DNA from: Casuarina equisetifolia
Taxonomy: Eukaryota; Streptophyta; Magnoliopsida; Fagales; Casuarinaceae
NCBI GenBank assembly: GCA_028551475.1
Contig: CM052358.1
Span: forward strand, 11,577,938 to 11,641,937
DNA: 64,000 bases
Direction: 5' to 3'
The notes under the pieces were generated by a model. It was not told the origin of the DNA. It worked only from the letters and a program-made list of their open reading frames with translations, and made no database searches. Positions within the stretch are counted from its first letter, which is position 1. Each line of letters starts with the position of its first letter. Shown piece after piece: positions 60,086 to 64,000 of the stretch. Both the position numbers and the translations under genes were made by a program.

Positions 60086-63000
60086 ATGGTGGGACCCGAC
60101 CAGGATTCTCCGGCATTATTGGATGGTCCTTGTGCTTACAAGTCATGCAATCAAAAGAGCAAGACTCATGCTTCCGAATTCCTCGCACGGAGGTCGAATT
60201 CCTTGACAATGTCCCGTGATCGGAATTCTCAGCTTTGGTTCCCCGCGGCGTCAGCGGAACAGTTCCACGTGATGGATCAACCCCAGGAGACGAGCTGGGC
60301 GCAGAAGACCGCTGAGAGCTACCACCTCCAGCTGGCTCTGGCGCTTCGCCTCTCGGCTCAGGCTGCGCGTGCTGACGATCCCAACTTCTTGGGTCTCAAC
60401 TCCTGTGATCGGGAAACTGTTTCTTCCCATGATTCCGCCGAGGCCGTGTCTCATCGATTCTGGGTATGGGTATTGCCATTTCTTGCTCAGTTATCTGTTC
60501 ACTTCTTCTCCTGTGGACCGAGTTTTACCGAACTAACGACGTCTCTCAGTACATGCATAACTATTCCTTCTTCCTCTCTGACATGTCTCTCAAATTACTA
60601 TTCCTTTTCCTTTTCCTTTTCCTTTTCATCTCTAATCTCTGTATTCATTGCCCTTCTCATTTGTTCTTGAACACCACGATTAAACAAAGAGAAAAGATAC
60701 GTACAAATAAACTTAATACTCAGACGAAAAGCCAAAAAGAAAACATTGGGTTCTTCGAGTTTAGAAAGTTGCAATCTAGTTCCCAGTAAATACAATGAGT
60801 CGCCATCTAGTTCTTCCGTCAATCTACTTACAGAAGTCGATGATGACTCGAAAAATGTTAGTCGTAGTTCGGGGTGTACTAAGGTTCAATGATAGTTTTC
60901 AAAGGAGACGAAGGTATTTGTGACTAACCCAACTATAGGGAGGTCAAGTGTAATTTTTTCCCTTATTCAATGCTCAAGTAAAAACTGACTGCCCCAATTT
61001 AACTGAAACAACATTCATAACTTTGAACTGCATGATTTTATGCTCACGTAGAGTATGTTGTTGTCTGATTTTCATGCGATCCAGGTGAATGGATGTCTGT
61101 CTTACTGTGATAAAATTCCCGATGGGTTTTACCTAATTCATGGAATGGATCCATATTCGTGGACTATAAGTACTGATCCGCAGGACAGTGGGCGCGTTCC
61201 ATCGTTTGAAGCATTGAAGGGTGTTGACCACCGGGATGATTTGATCAAAGTGATTTTGATCGATCAATCTAGAGATCCTGGTTTGAAGGAACTACAGAAC
61301 AGGTTACTCAGGCTTTCTGGTGGTCTGATCACCATGGAAGACATAATTGGCCAAGTTGCATTGCTCGTTTGTAATCAAATGGGGTGAGCTTCCTACGACC
61401 TTGCAAAACAAGTAGGAGGTCAATCAACAAAATATACGTTAGTAAACTGAAATTCCAAGTGATCACCATTTCTGTAGTGTCGATATTCAGTTAAAAATGA
61501 TCCGGCCAAGGCAATAATTTTAACAAATGAGAATTCCATATATTTTGTAAATATATTGAAAGCTAACATGTATCTGTAAATATTGATTTGTATTGCACAT
61601 GAATCTCAATGACCAAGAATTGGAAATTGAAATGGTAAGAAAATGAAGAATAGATGGAGTACAACAGCTTGTATTCTTCATTTCTTCTAAACGAAGTTTC
61701 TGTGTGCTTATAAGGGGTGTGGCTTCTACTGAAGAAGATTTGTCTACATCCTGGGAACAGTGCACTGAGGTTCTGAAAGACTGCCTAGGCTCTGTTGTAC
61801 TTCCAATTGGAAGCCTATCAGTTGGCCTTTGTGTCCATCGTGCATTACTATTTAAAGTAATTCTTACAACCTAAATTTTATTTGATATTCTCTATCATGA
61901 TGATACTATTTTTAAAGAAATGATTCTTGCTAATGGAAAGTAACTTCTTTTGTTCATTCTGTTACAAGTCGTGGCGGGCTTGAATGATCCTCTTGAACTA
62001 TAGTTTTAGGATCAATGATTATGTTGATCTGGAGATCTTTGTTTAGGTCTTGCAGGATTAAGCCACTTTCTAATTGTACTTTTGGCAGATGCTAGCAGAC
62101 ACGATTAACCTACCATGTCGAGTTGCTAAGGGCTGCAAATACTGTGGAGAGGATTTATCTGCCTCCTGCCTTGTGCAATTTGGTCCTGAAAGGTTTGTTG
62201 CATTTATAATATATTTCTCTAAATATCATTGGCATGATTTATTTTAAGTGGTAAGAAAGGATAGAAAAGTTTAACTTCTGAGAAAGTGAAAGCACACACC
62301 TTTTTTGGATAAAGGTGGTTTGGGTTATGAGGTATTGAATTGACTTAGGTCTTGGGCTTTACGTGAAGTCATTGGGATAATGAGATTTCAGTTCACAGTG
62401 TAACAAGCTGTTGCTTGGTTTATTAGTTAGTTACGAGGTTGAAAAGGGTAGCCTGATGAGTAGAGAAGCATCTTTCGAGTACGTTAAGTAAGACAATTTT
62501 ATTATATTTATTTTCCAGAGAATATTTGGTTGATTTGCTTGGGATGCCAGGAGTATTAGGCCAGCCAGATTCCTCGCTCAATCGTACACCTTCTATATTA
62601 GTTTCATCTCAATTATGTCATCCAAGATTTAAACTGGCCAAGGCGGAAAACTCCAGGACACTTGCCAAATTAAATTTCCTCAACTGCCAACCGCTTTCTC
62701 TGGAATTTGATGATCGTTTTCCAGGTGATTCTGTTGCATGTGCTATTACATCATTTTTATTTTTTATTTTTCTACCGACATTACTCATTGTTGCCTGAAT
62801 TTTGGGAGGCATATATATATGCCAAATATTAGCGACAGCAGTTATTCATAAACAAACTATTTTTAGTAGCAATCTGGTGTGCTTCTCGAATCATGGTCTT
62901 TTTAGTTGTCAACTAGTCAAGCCATGCAATAACAGGTAGATTTGCAATTCTGTAAAATCAATGTAGAAGTAATAAATTTTTGAAATTTGAATAAGCTCTA

Positions 63001-63974
63001 ATTAGTAGTGAAATTACTTTTATCTTAGAGTTAAATAGGATGGAGCAAGTGGGTTTGTCTCCTGAAATGGTGTTTGATAGGCATATGTGACATTGCTCTG
63101 TATAAAGAGGGAGGAGGTTGGGGTGTCTGGAACCCCAGCCCATTAGGCTAAGATCCCCCAGTAGCTCTACCTGAGCTACGGGTTAAAGGATGCTCTCACA
63201 TAAGTTAGTGATGCATAATCACTGATTCACCTATGTGATTATCACTAATCCATAGTAAGACATTGATCTGGCAGGTACTCCGTTTAATCGAGATGATCAT
63301 TCTGCTCCAAATACCTCTAGAGTTCATTGGCATTACTTTGGTAGAAAGAATATTCTACCCACTTCAAGAAATCACGATGGTGGTAAATCATTTAGTTCAA
63401 GCCATGAACTTAATCTTGCTGAGGATGATTTGAACATCTCATGGAGTGAGCTTACTTTGATAAAGGAGATCGGAAAGGGTATCTGTTATTTCCGATTTGC
63501 TTGATGTTGATAATTTTAAAGCACTTCAATTTCTGTTCAATGTATATCAATGTAAAATATTGAAGTGACTGTACAAGAAGGATGACCACTGTTTTTCAGG
63601 TTCTTTTGGAACTGTTTATCATGCTAAGTGGCGTAGTTCAGTAAGCATTGTCTACTCCTTTTACCTATACTGAATTTTCTTCTATGGTTGTTATTTTGTC
63701 CAACATTGGAGCTCTTTGTCAGTTGTATATCAGAATTTTATTTTTTTTTAAAGCTCCTCATTTTGTTAATTGTTCGTTTGTCTTTTCAATATTTTCCCTT
63801 TGCTTTTAGTTTGTGTTACCTTGCTAAAGCCTGTCAACACTTTTTAGATGATTTAAGTGCCTCCTGCTGAACCATTTTTATTAGTAGTAAGGTTGGGATT
63901 CTCAGGATGTTGCTGTCAAAATTCTCAGAGAGCAAGATTTCCACGCAGAGCGCTTTGAGGATTTTTTAAGGGAG
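60086..63974 (+). CDS. Raf-like MAPKKK of the CTR1/EDR1 group, 5' part (cut by window)
   Basis: Exons: 60086-60463, 61085-61383, 61715-61856, 62089-62192, 62519-62724, 63275-63478, 63600-63640, 63906-63974. They join in frame for 481 codons and the gene continues past the right edge. Residues about 80-320 are the EDR1-type regulatory domain: SYHLQLALALRLSAQA, then VNGCLSYCDKIPDGFY, GSLSVGLCVHRALLFK, and the Cys-rich CRVAKGCKYCGEDLSASC. The kinase domain begins near 430 with the P-loop GKGSFGTV (443-450), VAVK (Lys463) and FLRE (481). This family acts at endoplasmic-reticulum or cytoplasmic sites; CTR1 represses ethylene signalling downstream of the receptors and EDR1 affects defence and senescence. 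Closest by motif order to CTR1 and its near relatives, but the N terminus is about 100 residues shorter than CTR1. An in-frame stop 15 bases upstream supports this ATG unless another exon precedes it. Confidence 0.92.
60601..60627. repeat. (CCTTTT)n hexamer repeat
   Basis: About four units in intron 1 of the kinase gene. It produces spurious Phe/Leu-rich frames. Confidence 0.9.
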
Positions 63975-64000
63975 GTAAGCTAGAGGCACTCTCTGCTTCA

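Noticed and set aside
63100..63190. tRNA-like look of a GC-richer patch in kinase intron 5
   Set aside because: No cloverleaf arms or internal promoter boxes could be laid out; it is an ordinary intron segment.
1..64000. CRISPR arrays, bacterial operons or phage genes
   Set aside because: No spaced repeats or prokaryotic gene organisation; every supported gene is of plant nuclear type.

Overview
The window looks like nuclear DNA of a flowering plant, probably a eudicot. It is AT-rich, has many-exon genes with GT/AG introns, Ty1/copia retrotransposons, a DEMETER-type DNA demethylase, a CTR1/EDR1-type Raf-like kinase and a mitochondrial ribosomal protein gene that has moved to the nucleus. No tRNA, rRNA or CRISPR array was recognised. 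The species cannot be fixed from the sequence alone.

Layout. 1-5251: gene-free, with a probable eroded LTR-type repeat at the left edge and a block of unusual composition at 3.0-4.4 kb. 5257-10558: a nearly intact Ty1/copia retrotransposon on the minus strand, with very short 85-bp LTRs, a perfect 5-bp target duplication and one gag-pol frame broken by two in-frame stops. 10.6-27.5 kb: long intergenic DNA holding a badly decayed second copia copy (about 13.95-16.66 kb) and several small duplications. 28375-38920: a complete 19-exon DEMETER-like 5-methylcytosine DNA glycosylase gene; the exons I derived join in frame to 1945 residues. 38.9-44.4 kb: no confident gene. 44421-45818: an intronless SAM-dependent methyltransferase-like gene.

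45.8-58 kb is a patchwork of old duplications. It holds a relic of the 3' half of a Raf-like kinase gene (frameshift, stop, damaged splice site), two copies of a unit of about 1 kb, and the nuclear gene for mitochondrial ribosomal protein S14. That gene appears to have a TGGGCT-rich promoter near 52.7 kb, an ATG-less leader exon, a 5-kb intron and its whole coding region in exon 2 (57981-58292). The intron holds a second copy of the leader region and a stray exon-like relic of a GidB/RsmG-type rRNA methyltransferase.

60086 to the right edge: the first eight coding exons of a Raf-like MAPKKK of the CTR1/EDR1 group, cut by the window inside the kinase domain. It belongs to the same family as the relic 11-12 kb upstream.

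The genes belong to separate processes (DNA demethylation, methyl transfer, mitochondrial translation, signalling), and nothing suggests they act as a cluster. The best candidates for something new are the very short-LTR copia element, the history of the nuclear rps14 locus (promoter capture, leader duplication, no presequence) and the upstream-ORF/frameshift arrangement at the DEMETER start.
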